NCBI RefSeq assembly: GCF_016862115.1
Contig: NZ_BOMI01000186.1
Span: 1 to 64,000 of the forward strand
Direction of reading: 5' to 3'
DNA: 64,000 nt
Source: Paractinoplanes deccanensis
GTDB lineage: Bacteria > Actinomycetota > Actinomycetes > Mycobacteriales > Micromonosporaceae
Made by a program: the position numbers and the translations under genes. Under the pieces are notes generated by a model, which had not been told where the DNA came from, searched no databases, and worked only from the letters and a program-made list of their open reading frames with translations. Shown piece after piece: positions 40,877 through 51,600 of the stretch; the first letter of the stretch is position 1; every line of letters begins with the position of its first letter.

Positions 40877-42087
40877 TGCTCGGCGCCGATCGGCAGGCGT
40901 GCCGCCACCCGGTAGCCGCCTCCGGCGCGGGCGCCGGTCTCGAGCGTCCCGCCGACCTGCCGGACCCGCTCGCGCATGCCGGTCAGCCCGTGGCCGGTCA
41001 GCTCGGACGTCTCCATCGGCTCGGCCGGCCGCGGCGCGGCATCGTTCACAACGGACAGCACCAGGTCACTTCCTTCAAGATCAAGCTCAATGAGGGTACG
41101 CGCACCGGGCGCGTGCCGGACGACGTTGCTCAGGGACTCCTGGATGATGCGGTACGCGGCCAGGGCCACCCGCTCGGGCACGGCGGCCGTCCGTACGGCG
41201 TCGGCGTGCCGGACCTCGATCGGCAGGCCCGCGCGTTCCGCCGACGCCACCAGGTCCGGCAGCCCGCCGAGGCCGGGCACCGGAGACAACTCCGCATCGG
41301 CGCCCTCCGCCCGCAGCACGGACAGCAGCTGCCGCATCTCGCGCATGGCCTCCCGCGCGCCGGTGGCTATGCGCTTGAACTCCGCCTCCGCCCGCGGATC
41401 CAGGTTCTCGATCCGGTACGACGCGGAGGTGGCCTGCATGTGGATCACCGACATGCCGTGCGCCACGACATCGTGCAGCTCCCGCGCGATCCGGGTGCGC
41501 TCCTCGGCGACCGCCCGCTGGTTCTGCTCGATCTCGATGTCGCGGCGCGCGTCGGCGAGCTCACGGCGCACCTCCCGCCAGCGGCGGACCATCATGACGA
41601 CGCCGACGACGAGCGCCGCCAGCGCCGGATAGAGGATCTCCATCAGCAGCCCGTCGCCGACCGAACGGCCGCGCGGATCGACCAGCGCCACGACCGGGAC
41701 GAGCACCGAGATCACGCACCAGGTCAGCGCCGCGGCGCCCCAGCCGCGGCGGGCCGCGACCAGGCCGGTGTGCGCGATCACCGTCAGCAGGCCCGGCACG
41801 GTGAGCGGCCACGTCGACACCGAGTCGGGCGGCAGGGTCACCGCGACAACGACCACGGCCAGCAGTTGCAGCACGGTCGCCTCGCGCGGCCGGACGAGGA
41901 TCAGTGGCAGCGCGGCGGCCTGTGCGATGCCGGTGAGCACCGCGACCAGCGGGGTTATCCCGAACTGCAGCGCGGACAGCGCCGCGTTCACGGGCAGGGC
42001 GACGAGCGCGAGCCCGCCGGCGACCAGCCACCACCGCAGCCACGACAGATTCGGCCGGCGTTGCCGGGGATCAATCGTCGCTGTCAC
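40873..42087 (-). CDS. sensor histidine kinase, HisKA_3 type
   Basis: This 404-residue NarX/DesK-like kinase has five or six N-terminal TM segments (residues about 15-165, similar to the DUF7134-type membrane part) and a short coiled linker. Its dimerisation/phosphoacceptor segment has His at about residue 205 in ARELHDVVAHGMSV. The ATPase domain has SLSNVVRHA and GHGLTGMRERV. The GTG at 42087 is the best start but has a weak ribosome site. It is cognate to the overlapping NarL-type regulator. Its genomic targets may include the nearby acyltransferase or DedA genes. Confidence 0.9.
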   Translation of the reverse strand: MTATIDPRQRRPNLSWLRWWLVAGGLALVALPVNAALSALQFGITPLVAVLTGIAQAAALPLILVRPREATVLQLLAVVVVAVTLPPDSVSTWPLTVPGLLTVIAHTGLVAARRGWGAAALTWCVISVLVPVVALVDPRGRSVGDGLLMEILYPALAALVVGVVMMVRRWREVRRELADARRDIEIEQNQRAVAEERTRIARELHDVVAHGMSVIHMQATSASYRIENLDPRAEAEFKRIATGAREAMREMRQLLSVLRAEGADAELSPVPGLGGLPDLVASAERAGLPIEVRHADAVRTAAVPERVALAAYRIIQESLSNVVRHAPGARTLIELDLEGSDLVLSVVNDAAPRPAEPMETSELTGHGLTGMRERVRQVGGTLETGARAGGGYRVAARLPIGAEQ

Positions 42088-42196
42088 GCGCAAACCGTAT
42101 CCGGAAGATCCGTGTCCGGCGTCCGACCGGCGATGGATACGACCCCCTTCCCGGGGATGACGTCTCCGCCGGTGCCGCGGAATCAGGCTTGCCGGC

Positions 42197-42898
42197 ATGG
42201 ACCTGATGAGCCTGCTCGGCCCGATGATGACCTCGCCGATGCTCTATCCGCTGCTGGTCGCGCTCGTCGGCGTGGACGGCGTCGTGCCGGTCGTCCCGTC
42301 CGAGGCGGCGGTTCTGACCGCCGGCGCGTTCGCCCGCGCCGGCACGCCGAACCTGCTGCTGGTCGTCCTGGCGGCCGCCGTCGGCGTGTTCATCAGCGAT
42401 CACCTCGTGTACGGCCTGGGCCGCACCGCCGCCGGGCCGCGCCTGCTCGGCCGTTTCCCGCGGGTCGGCCGGGCCGTCGCCGCGGCGGGGCGGCGGATCG
42501 AGCGCAGGCCAGGCCCGCTGATCGTGATCTCCCGGTTCCTGCCGGGTGGCCGCCTGACGACGAACCTCGCCTGCGGCACGGCTCGGGTGCCGCTGTCCCG
42601 GTTCAGCCCGGCCTCGGCGATCGCCGCGGTGGCGTGGGCGGCCTACCACGCCGGGCTGGGCGTGCTGGGCGGCGCCACCTTCGCCGGCAACCCGCTGCTC
42701 GGCATCGCGATCGGGCTGGGGTTGTCGTTCGTGGTGGGCGGCATCCTCGCCCGCGCCGGCCGCCTTCGCGTCAGCCCCTGGTGGCCCGGATGTCGACGTC
42801 CGAGAAGCGGACGAAGCCGTCGTCCCCGTCCGCCAGCTGGACCAGGCCGAGGGTCGTCATGCCCTTGGCGAGCGCCGGATCGTCCAGGACGGCGGTGA
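42197..42898 (+). CDS. DedA-family membrane protein
   Basis: This 233-residue protein is of the DedA/SNARE-associated (VTT) type, a family now linked to undecaprenyl phosphate or phospholipid recycling and membrane homeostasis. Visible are VALVGVDGVVPVVPSEAAVL near the N-terminus in pieces, the re-entrant segment FISDHLVYGLGR, and the family motif ISRFLPGGRLTTNLACG with its conserved Arg. The C-terminal 40 residues are Arg/Pro-rich and lie antisense to the kinase gene end (128-bp overlap). The natural stop may have been lost and the tail be an artefact of read-through. Confidence 0.85.
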   Translation: MDLMSLLGPMMTSPMLYPLLVALVGVDGVVPVVPSEAAVLTAGAFARAGTPNLLLVVLAAAVGVFISDHLVYGLGRTAAGPRLLGRFPRVGRAVAAAGRRIERRPGPLIVISRFLPGGRLTTNLACGTARVPLSRFSPASAIAAVAWAAYHAGLGVLGGATFAGNPLLGIAIGLGLSFVVGGILARAGRLRVSPWWPGCRRPRSGRSRRPRPPAGPGRGSSCPWRAPDRPGRR

Positions 42899-44327
42899 GC
42901 AGCTTCTCGCCGTCCAGCCGCACCGTGGCGATGTCGTCGGCGATGTCGATGACGAGCCGGCGGCGTGCGGCGTGCTTGTCGTTCAGCTGCGCGCTGCTGA
43001 TGGTGTGCACGTCCCCGGAGGGAGGGTAGGCGGCGACGGCGATCTCGTCGGCGCAGGCGGTCAGCTCGTACCCCGCTCGGCCGGTGTGCCGGAACCTGAC
43101 GAGCGCGCAGGCGTCGTCGCTCAGCTCGTCGTAATGCACCTTGATCGACTGGTTGCCGGCGAGGACGGTGGCCGGCCCGGGGCAGGTGACGCCGTCGTTG
43201 CCGGGCCCGGTGACGACGGCCAGCCCGTCCTGGCCGAGCTCGCAGCTGTAGTCGCCGGTCCGCGTGTCGCGCCACTGCCCGGCGCTGGTGAGGGAGTCGG
43301 CGATGTGCACCTCGGCCGGCGTGGCCGGGTTCCCGGACGGCGGCGGGGTGGCTTCGCTGCCGTCGCCGGCGGTCAAGGCCGGCACCAGGGCGCCGGCGGC
43401 GACCACGCCGGCCGCGACGGCGCCGGCGGCGATCAGGCCCACGAGGGCCCGGCGGCGCGCCGGAGCGGGCGCGGCGGGCCTGGCGGGCAGGCGTGGCGGC
43501 AGGTGCGGCGGCGTGGCACCGGGGCGGCCGGTGATCAGCGCGTCGAGCACGTCCTGGGCGGACGGGCGGCCGGCCGGATCCTTGGCCAGCGCCCGCCCGA
43601 CCACCTCGCGGAGATCGTCCGGGAGCCCGGTCAGGTCCGGCTCGGCCGTCAGGATGCGCACGGCGGTGGCGGTCGGCGTGTCCGCGGCGAACGGCGTACG
43701 GCCGGTGGCGGCGTAGGCCACCAGCACGCCCCAGGCGAACACGTCGACCGCGGGCGTGACGGCGCCTCCGTCCAGGCGTTCCGGCGCCATGTAGGAAAGC
43801 GTCCCGACCATCTGATCGGTACGGGTGTGCTCGCTCGTCGACTCGAGCGCCCGCGCGATGCCGAAGTCGATCACCTTGGGGAAGCCCGGTGCGAGAAGGA
43901 CGTTGCGGGGCTTGAGGTCACGGTGGATGACGCCGGCGCCGTGGATGGCGACGAGGGCGGTGGCCACCCCGACCGCGACGCTGTAGAGAGCACCATCGGT
44001 GAGCGGGCCGTCGCGGGTGACGCGTTCGGCGAGGTCCGGACCGTCGATGTACTCGACGACCAGGTAGGGCGTCTCGTGGTCCGGGTCGGCGTCGAGCACC
44101 GCGGCCGTGCAGAACGGAGGGACCTGCCGGGCCCGGTTGACCTCACTGCGGAAGCGCCCGCGGAACTCGGCCTGCGCGGCGAACTCCGGCCGGATGATCT
44201 TGATGGCGACGTTTCTCCCGGCGCGGTCCTGTGCCAGGTGGACGGCGCCCATGCCGCCCTCGCCGAGAAGGCCGAGCAGCTCGTAGTCGCCGAGGGCGCG
44301 TGGGTCGTGGGGCCGGAGGGGCTTCAT
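42771..44327 (-). CDS. membrane Ser/Thr protein kinase with extracytoplasmic domain
   Basis: This is a Hanks-type kinase of about 518 residues. The glycine loop is GEGGMGAVH and the ATP Lys is in VAIKII. The catalytic loop is HRDLKPRNVLL, the metal motif VIDFGIA and the substrate segment GTLSYMAPERL. A Pro/Arg linker leads to a single TM (ALVGLIAAGAVAAGVVAAGA in pieces, about residue 305). An outside domain of about 190 residues follows, reading like a beta-sandwich (HIADSLTSAGQWRDT, DGFVRFSDVDIRATRG). Starts at ATG 44327, GTG 44333 or ATG 44363 are possible; none has a clear ribosome site. Confidence 0.9.
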   Translation of the reverse strand: MKPLRPHDPRALGDYELLGLLGEGGMGAVHLAQDRAGRNVAIKIIRPEFAAQAEFRGRFRSEVNRARQVPPFCTAAVLDADPDHETPYLVVEYIDGPDLAERVTRDGPLTDGALYSVAVGVATALVAIHGAGVIHRDLKPRNVLLAPGFPKVIDFGIARALESTSEHTRTDQMVGTLSYMAPERLDGGAVTPAVDVFAWGVLVAYAATGRTPFAADTPTATAVRILTAEPDLTGLPDDLREVVGRALAKDPAGRPSAQDVLDALITGRPGATPPHLPPRLPARPAAPAPARRRALVGLIAAGAVAAGVVAAGALVPALTAGDGSEATPPPSGNPATPAEVHIADSLTSAGQWRDTRTGDYSCELGQDGLAVVTGPGNDGVTCPGPATVLAGNQSIKVHYDELSDDACALVRFRHTGRAGYELTACADEIAVAAYPPSGDVHTISSAQLNDKHAARRRLVIDIADDIATVRLDGEKLLTAVLDDPALAKGMTTLGLVQLADGDDGFVRFSDVDIRATRG

Positions 44328-44446
44328 CTGCACGCGGTGGTCTCGCTCCCACGATCGACGCATCGGTGGCGAGGCGCAATGTAGCAGGAGCGGCGCGCCG
44401 GGACCGTCGGGGGAGAGGTCCCAGCGCGCCGCTCCGTCTCACTGAC

Positions 44447-47302
44447 TCACTTGCAGGACTTGGCTCCCGTCGCGTGCGCCAGGCCGAAACCGGACGCCGA
44501 CGAGTCCATGTAGACGACCTCGCGGCCCTTCGCCGCCGTCGCGTACATCTGGGCGCCCGGGCTGCACGACGCCGGGCCGACGTACCTGCCCTGGAACGTG
44601 TACTGCTTCAGCTTCGGGTTGAGCGCGTTGCCGGGGTAGCCGCCGGTCTCGATCCAGTCCTTCACCGGCGCCTCCTCGGTGACGGTGAGGGTCGTGTCGG
44701 ACACCGCGACGGTGACCGCGCGGATCGCCTGCGGCGAGGTCTCGTCGAACAGCAGGCGGCTGGTGCGCGTGGCGAGGTCGAAGAGCCGCACGGAGTCGTA
44801 GTACGCCCCCTGCGTCCACTCGCCGTCGACGATGGTGCCGTAGTCGCGGTCGGTCATCCAGGCGACCCCGGTGGTGGACAGGTCGGGGTAGCTCATCCGC
44901 TCGGCGCCCGCGTCGCCGCCGGCGTAGACCGTCCGGCCGGTCGCCACGTCGTGGACCTCCACACCCAGCGACCAATAGACGCCGTTGGCGTCGGGCTGGG
45001 CGTAGTTCTCGTAGCGTACGTACGAGATCTTGCCGTTCTTGACGCTCGGTGCCGTCGCGCTACCGCGCCAGTCCGGGTGGGCCAGGGTGTGGACGGTTCG
45101 CGAGCTGCCCTTCAGGTAACGCACCACGTCCAGGTAGCCCTGCTCCGGGTCGTACTGGCTCCACGCGACGACATCGCCGTCGAAGCCCAGGCCGTCGACG
45201 CGGTACGGGGAGCTGTAGAGCTCCTTCACCGGGCCGCCGCCGATGGGTGCCGACAGGATGCGGTTGGTCTCGTACGTCGGCGAGTCCGGGTCCAGCGCGA
45301 GCGACAGCCACACCACCCGCTTGCCGTCGGTGTGCGGGAAGCTGTGCACGCTGCCGTCGTCCGGTGAGATGCGGTACGGCGTGCCCTTGCCGTTCGTCCG
45401 CCCGACCCAGATCGACGTCGGCTCGGTGCGGTTCGCGTCCGAACGCGGCACGGCGAACCAGCCGCCCGCCACGCTCGCCCTCATGTCGGCGTACATGCCG
45501 GTGTTGAGCCGGTCGATCAGGACGTCGGTGCCCTTGCCGTACAGGTTCTCCTCCCACTTCTCGGTGATCCCGCGGGAGTCGAACGCCTTCTGCACCACCT
45601 TGAGGTCGTTCTTGCCGAGGCGGAACGACTTGGCGGAGGCGATGACCGCGTCGCGCGCGTCGACGAAGTCGGACATGGGCGTCAGGTAGTCGGTGAGCGC
45701 GCGGTAGACCACCTTGTCGGCGACCGTCTTGCCGAGCGCCTGGCGCAGGTCCCACAGCGCACCGGAGACGATCGTCGAGTTGAGGTGCACGCCGCCGTCG
45801 TCCATCGACGGAGTGTCGATGAGGTGCTGGAAGTCGGCCGTGGTGGCGCCGTCGTCGAGGTCGCGCAGGGCGCACTGGGCGGGAGCCAGCGTACGGCAGA
45901 GGTCGCCGCCCAGCAGGCCGGCCCGCGGGTCGGACATCGGCGTGCCCGACACGTCGACGTCGATCGCGTTGCCGAAGTAGTCGGCGATCGCCTCGTTGAG
46001 CGCGCCCGGCTGCCCGGCGTAGACGAGGCTCGCGGTGTGCTCCACCACGCCGTGGGTCATCTCGTGGCCCACGACGTCCGGGTCCGCGGACAGCGGCAGA
46101 TACTCCGTGTCGCCACTGCCGTACACCATGCGGGTGCCGTCCCAGTACGCGTTCACCCAGGGCGAGCCGCCGTACGTGATCCCGACGATCGAGTCGATCG
46201 GCATGCCCTCGTCGTCCAGGCTGTTGCGCCCGAGCTTCGTCTGGTACCAGTCGAACACCTGCGCGGCGTCCCAGGCGGCGTCCACCGCGCCGGCGTCGGT
46301 CAGGTCGGCGCCGAGCGTGGTCGTCGGCGACGCGAACGGCGCCAGGCCCTCGGGCCACTGGCCGCCCATCAGCTCGTAGTAGTCCCGGCCCCGGGCGTCC
46401 CAGGTGGTGATCGGCACGCTGCGGGTCAGGTCCTTCAGGAGGTACGAGCCGGCGTCCGACCGGACGAGCGGGAGCGACACGGTGGCGCCGTGCAGGGTGG
46501 TGCCCTGCCCGGCGACCGACGCTGTCCCGGTGCCCGCCGTGCCCGATGTCTTCGTGGCCTGCGGCGCGGTGGCGACCTTCTGATCGGCGACGAACGACTT
46601 GATCCGGCTCACGCTGAGAAGCGGCACCCCGTTCGTGGCGCCCACGTACACGTCGCGGAGCACGGGCCGGCCGGTGACGGTGTCCTTGCCCTTGACGAGC
46701 ACCCGCCGTGCGAGCACACCGGTGCCGGTCGGCATGACCAGCAGCCCCTGATCGGTGCCGGCGAGCTCGGCGGCGGAGGCCACCACCGCCGCGCCGGGGT
46801 GCAGGCTCCTGCGTACCTCGTCGACCGCCCGGGAAACGGCGACCTTCGCGGGGATCGGGGTGACGGTCGTGTCGACGTCGAGGTTGGTGAAGTAGGTGCC
46901 CGACGTTCCGGTGACCGTGCGCTTGCCGGCCGTCTTCTCCGTCCGCACCACGTATTGGGCGCCGAACACGGGCAGGCCCTTGTACTTCTGGTTCAGCCGG
47001 ACGGTCTCCCGCTCGCCTTCCGTCTCGACGCTCGCCGTGGTGAGCGTGCCGGCCGGATCGCCGATCTTGTAGCGGTCCCGGTGGCTCGCGAGGTGAGCCT
47101 TGGCGGCCTTGTCCGGCGCGACCGTGGCGTCGACCGGGTCGGCCACGTCGTCCACCAGGGCGGGCGTGTCCGTCTCGGGGGCCACGGTGGCGGGAAGGGT
47201 GGCCTCCGGCGGGGTCGCCGCGTTCGCGGCCTGAGCGGTGGTTCCGAGGATGGCGGCCGCCGCCAGGACGGCCAGCGTGGGCAATGCCTTGGCTCTACGC
47301 AA
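44447..47302 (-). CDS. secreted thermolysin-like (M4) metalloprotease with C-terminal repeat domain
   Basis: This 951-residue secreted zinc protease starts at the TTG at 47302, which has AGGAG 6 nt upstream. A signal peptide follows (LPTLAVLAAAAILGTTAQAANA in pieces). A propeptide (FTP/PepSY-like) at about 60-260 has VRLNQKYKGLPVFGAQYVV in pieces. In the catalytic domain HEMTH has zinc ligands His413 and His417 and Glu414, with the third ligand in NEAIADYFGN and the active-site His in GGVHLNSTIVSGALW. A C-terminal part of about 350 residues with repeated VAW- and ISYVRYE-like strands resembles a beta-propeller. It would digest extracellular protein. The divergent LuxR-type gene at 47492 may control it. 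Confidence 0.92.
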   Translation of the reverse strand: MRRAKALPTLAVLAAAAILGTTAQAANAATPPEATLPATVAPETDTPALVDDVADPVDATVAPDKAAKAHLASHRDRYKIGDPAGTLTTASVETEGERETVRLNQKYKGLPVFGAQYVVRTEKTAGKRTVTGTSGTYFTNLDVDTTVTPIPAKVAVSRAVDEVRRSLHPGAAVVASAAELAGTDQGLLVMPTGTGVLARRVLVKGKDTVTGRPVLRDVYVGATNGVPLLSVSRIKSFVADQKVATAPQATKTSGTAGTGTASVAGQGTTLHGATVSLPLVRSDAGSYLLKDLTRSVPITTWDARGRDYYELMGGQWPEGLAPFASPTTTLGADLTDAGAVDAAWDAAQVFDWYQTKLGRNSLDDEGMPIDSIVGITYGGSPWVNAYWDGTRMVYGSGDTEYLPLSADPDVVGHEMTHGVVEHTASLVYAGQPGALNEAIADYFGNAIDVDVSGTPMSDPRAGLLGGDLCRTLAPAQCALRDLDDGATTADFQHLIDTPSMDDGGVHLNSTIVSGALWDLRQALGKTVADKVVYRALTDYLTPMSDFVDARDAVIASAKSFRLGKNDLKVVQKAFDSRGITEKWEENLYGKGTDVLIDRLNTGMYADMRASVAGGWFAVPRSDANRTEPTSIWVGRTNGKGTPYRISPDDGSVHSFPHTDGKRVVWLSLALDPDSPTYETNRILSAPIGGGPVKELYSSPYRVDGLGFDGDVVAWSQYDPEQGYLDVVRYLKGSSRTVHTLAHPDWRGSATAPSVKNGKISYVRYENYAQPDANGVYWSLGVEVHDVATGRTVYAGGDAGAERMSYPDLSTTGVAWMTDRDYGTIVDGEWTQGAYYDSVRLFDLATRTSRLLFDETSPQAIRAVTVAVSDTTLTVTEEAPVKDWIETGGYPGNALNPKLKQYTFQGRYVGPASCSPGAQMYATAAKGREVVYMDSSASGFGLAHATGAKSCK

Positions 47303-47491
47303 TTGGTGCTCCTGCGAGGTTGTGGGTGCGCCCAGCTCACCCCGGTGCCGGATGCCGCCACAAGATCGACCTTGTGCAGTTGCGCAAACCAGCAGATCCG
47401 CCACGCCCGTCTATGCCGGGGACTCTTACACATCCGTAATCTCCGATTCATCGACGTCGGCCATCCTCGGGTCGGAGGGATGCCAGGACGC

Positions 47492-48535
47492 ATGGAAGAA
47501 ACGGACACACCGTGGTCGGCGACGGGTCTCGATCCGCTGGCCGGCCGCGTGCTGGAACACCTGGTGGCCGTGCGATCGGCGGACCGCGACGAGGTGGCCT
47601 CCGCGGCCGGGGTGTCACCGGCTGAGGCGGAACGAGCGCTGCGGCTCCTGGTGGACTCCGCGCTCGCGTCGCGGATCGGCGGTGCGGTGCCGCGCTGGGC
47701 GGCCGCGCCGCCGCGACCGTCGCTCGGCGCCCTGCTGGCCCGGCGGCGCGCCGAACTGGCCCGTGTCGAGGCCGTCGTGGAGCGGCTCTCCGAGGCGCAC
47801 GAGGCGGTGTCCGGGCCGAGCGCCACGGACATGGTGGAGGTGCTGAGGAGCGAGGACGAGGTGCCCGCGCGCTACCGGCAGTTGCTGCTGGGAAGCTCGT
47901 TCGAGGTGCTGCATCTGGCGAAGCCGCCGTACGTGACCGGGGGATCGGCGTCCGCCGAGGCCGCGGGAATGACACCCGGCGTGCGGATGCGCTCGGTGTA
48001 CGAGACCGACGGCTTCACCGACGCGGTGTCCCTCATGACGGCCCTGCGCGGGTCGACCCGGGGCGGAGAACTGCGGCTGACCTCGCAGATCCCGGTGAAG
48101 CTGGTGGTTTTCGACCGGGCGGCCGCCCTGCTGCCGATCCGCGGAGAGCACCCGTCGGCGGGCTCCCTGGTGGTGCACTCGCCGGCATTGGTGACGGCGC
48201 TCGCGGCGCTGTTCGAGAGCGTGTGGGAGCGCGCCGAGCCGGTGTCGCTGGCGCGGCGGCACACCGTGTCCGACGTGGATGACGGCCTGCCGCTGTCGGG
48301 GCGAGACCTGCGAACACGGGAGATCCTGCGCATGATGGCGGTCGGCATGAAGGACGAGACGATCGCCCGGATCCTCGACGTGAGCCGCCGCACGGTTCAG
48401 CAGCACATCAGCGACGCGGGTGCCCTGCTCGGCGCCCGGACCCGCTTCCAGATCGCCGTGCTGGCCGCGAAGCGGGGCTGGCTGAGCGACCACGACGACA
48501 GCACACCCCAGCCGGAGCCGGCGCCGTCCCGGTGA
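47492..48535 (+). CDS. TrmB-like/LuxR-type transcriptional regulator
   Basis: This 347-residue regulator has an N-terminal winged-helix-like domain (DPLAGRVLEHLVAVRSADRDEVA in pieces, EAERALRLLVDSALASR). A coiled segment (RRRAELARVEAVVERLSEAHEAV in pieces) and a middle phospholipase-D-like sensor domain (FEVLHLAKPPY, VKLVVFDRAAALLP) follow. The C-terminal LuxR helix-turn-helix has RTREILRMMAVGMKDETIARIL in pieces and SRRTVQQHISDAG. Such TrmB-middle regulators often lie beside secreted enzymes or metabolite genes. The ATG at 47492 is chosen; an ATG at 47480 lies directly on the GGAGG site and is unlikely. It is divergent from the metalloprotease gene. Confidence 0.85.
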   Translation: MEETDTPWSATGLDPLAGRVLEHLVAVRSADRDEVASAAGVSPAEAERALRLLVDSALASRIGGAVPRWAAAPPRPSLGALLARRRAELARVEAVVERLSEAHEAVSGPSATDMVEVLRSEDEVPARYRQLLLGSSFEVLHLAKPPYVTGGSASAEAAGMTPGVRMRSVYETDGFTDAVSLMTALRGSTRGGELRLTSQIPVKLVVFDRAAALLPIRGEHPSAGSLVVHSPALVTALAALFESVWERAEPVSLARRHTVSDVDDGLPLSGRDLRTREILRMMAVGMKDETIARILDVSRRTVQQHISDAGALLGARTRFQIAVLAAKRGWLSDHDDSTPQPEPAPSR

Positions 48536-48609
48536 TCCAGCTCGCTCCGCGGCGGATGCTCGGCCACGAGTACCTGTCTGTCAGGCTTGCCGGTTCCCGG
48601 GGCGGGGCG

Positions 48610-51600
48610 TCATCGGCCCGGGGCGCGCCAGCGGCGTTCGATCGTGACGGTGGTGCCGGTGGCGGTCGGGACGACCCGGACGTCGCCGTAGGCGCTCATC
48701 AGCAAGGCTCCCCGGCCTCGGTCGCGGACGGCCGGGCGGGCTCGCCATCCGCCGAAGTCGCGCACCACGATGCGGACCGTGCCGTCGAGGACCCGCAACT
48801 CGGCCTCCACCTCGCGGCGGCTGGGCCGCTGGGCGTGCTCCACCGCGTTGTTGACCGCCTCGGTGGCGGCCACCTGGAGGTCGTACAGCAGATCCGAGTC
48901 GATGTCGTGGTCGCTCAGGGCGGTGCGCAGGTCCTGGCGCATCATGCCCGCCGCCGACGGCTCCAGCGGATACACCCACGTGACATGCAGGTCGGGCACG
49001 TGGGCGGCGGCCCGCTCGCCGGTCACCGGGTGCCGGCGCAGGACGACTGCCGCGATGTCGTCGCGCTGCGGCTGGGGCACGCCGGCCAGCACGGTGTCGA
49101 GGACGGCGGTCGTGGACCCGTCGGCGGCGTACACCTCCTGACTGCGCCGCCGCACCCGGTCCAGCCCGTCGTCGATCGAGGCGGGGAAGTTCTCGACCAG
49201 GCCGTCGGTGTAGAGCAGCAGCTGCGCGCCGGGTGGCAGGCATCCGTCGTTCTGCCGGTACGACGCGCGGCGCAGCCCGAGCGGCGGCCCGACCGCCCCC
49301 TCGACCAGGTGGGTGTCTCGCTCGGGGCCGGAGTGCACCGGGGTGGGATGCCCGGCGCTGCACCAGGAGAAGTCGCCGGTGTCCGGGCGCAGGTGGAGCA
49401 CGAACAGGGTGGCGAGCAACGGCGTACCGAGGCGATCGAGCAGCGCGGCCACCCGCGTGACGACGGCGGCCGGCGCGGCGTCCTCCACCGCGTAGGCCCG
49501 GACCGCGTTGCGGACCTGGCCGGTCATCACCGCGGCGCCCAGCCCGTGACCGGCCACGTCCCCGATGCTGATCACGGCGTCGCCGTCCGGCAGCACCACG
49601 ACGTCGTACCAGTCCCCGCCGACGCGCCCGGCGGCCGGCCGGTAGGCCGCTTGCAGGTCCCAGCCGTCCAGCGTGGGCAGGTTCTCCGGCAGGGTGCTCT
49701 GCTGGAGGGTCAGGACGAGCTGACGGTCGTGCTCGAGCTGCCAGCCGGTCTGCGCCAGCGCGGCGAGCATGTTCGCCATCGGCGCGAGCAGGCCCCGCTC
49801 CTGATCGCTGGGCCGGCGCGCCGCGCCGACCAGCACGGTGAGGGCGCCGATCTCCTCGCCCTCCCGGCCGCGGATCGCCGCACGCACGATGCCGGGCCCG
49901 TCGGCGGGGACGTCCGGGGCGCCCGAGGTGAACCGCAGCGCCGGGCGCTCGTCGCCGCCGGTGACCACGACCTCGGCCGCGACGCCTTCGAGCAGCGCCC
50001 GCGCCTGCTCGGTGACGGCCTGGAACGCCTCCTCGAGGGCGCGGCCGGACGCGATCACCGCGGCGGTGTCGGCGAGCGCGGACAGCTGCCGGGTGTGTGC
50101 GGCGCGGACCCGGGCCAGCCGCAGGGTGTTGCGGACCCGCGCCACCAGTTCCGCCGCCGTGAACGGCTTGACCACGTAGTCGTCGGCGCCCGCCTCCAGG
50201 CCCTCCACGCCGGACTCGTTGCCGGCCCGGGCGGACAGCATGATCACCGGCAGCGCCCGGGTGGCCTCGTCGGCACGTACGGCCCGGACCAGGGCGAAGC
50301 CGTCCATGCGCGGCATCATGACGTCGGTGAGCAGGAGGTCCGGCGCGAATCGGCGGATCGCCTCCAGCGCCGCCCGCCCGTCCGGCACCAGGTCCACCTG
50401 CCAGCGCTCCCCGGTGAGCAGCCGCTTCAGGTAGGCACGCATGTCGCTGTTGTCGTCCGCGACGAGGATCCGGGCGCCCGGTTCGGCCGGGGCGGTGGGG
50501 GCGGCGGGAGGGACGTCGAGCCAACCGGCCGCCTCGCCGGCTGCCGCGCGCGCCGCCGACATGGTCGAGATCTCCGGCGAATCGGGCGGGGACTCGGGGC
50601 TGGCGGCCACGACCAGCGGCACGGTGACCGTGAACGTGGAGCCGGCGCCGGGTGTGCTGCGGACCGTCGCGTCGCCCCCCTGGAGCCGGGCCAGCTCGCG
50701 GACCAGCGCCAGGCCGATCCCGCTGCCCTCGTGACTGCGGGACTGCGCACCCCGTACGCGATGGAAGCGGTCGAACAGGTGCGGCAGATCCTCCGCGGCG
50801 ATGCCGATGCCGGTGTCCGACACGGTCAGCCAGGCCGTGCCGGCGTCCGCCTCCAGCCGCACCCGGATCTCACCCACGAAGGTGAACTTCAGCGCGTTCG
50901 ACAGCAGATTGGTGACGATCTTCTCCCAGTTCAGCGGGTCGACGGCCACCGTGTACGGCAGCGGCGGGCAGTCCACCACCAGGCGCAGGCCGGCGCGCTC
51001 GACCGCCGCGCGGAAGACGCCGGCGAGCTCGGCGGTGTAGCGGGCGAGGTCGACAGGCCGAAGCTGTGGCTGCGCCCGGCCCGCCTCGACGCTGGAGAAC
51101 GCGAGCAGGTTGTTGACCAGCGAGAGCAGCCGGTCGGCGCTGCGCAGGGCGATCTCCACCCGATCCCGCTGGGCCGGCCCGAGCGGTTCGCCGGCGTCGG
51201 CGAGGGCGTCCGTCAACGGGCCCATCATCAAAGTCAGCGGCGTACGGAACTCGTGGCTCACGTTGGTGAAGAAGTCGGTCTTGACCCGGTTCAGCTCGGC
51301 GAGCGCCGCGGCGCGGTCGCGTTCCTCCTGGTACGCCTGCGCGTTGCGCACGGCGACCGCCACCTGCTGCGCGAGCAGGTCGAAGAACGACCGGTACGTC
51401 TCGTCCAGCCCCCGGCTCGGGCTGACGCCGGCCAGCAGCACACCCAGCGGCTGGGACCGCTCGGCCGACGGCAGCGGGAGCACCACCGCGGTGCGTACCG
51501 GATCGTCCCAGGCGCCGCCGGTGACCGTCAGCCGGTCGGCGACGTCCGCGACGTCGACGGTCTCGCCGGCGGCCGCGACATGCAGCTTCCAGCCGTCCTC

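Noticed and set aside
42784..42898. The last 38 codons of the DedA gene as a genuine domain
   Set aside because: They are Arg/Pro-rich and exactly antisense to the conserved end of the kinase gene; probably read-through after loss of an earlier stop.
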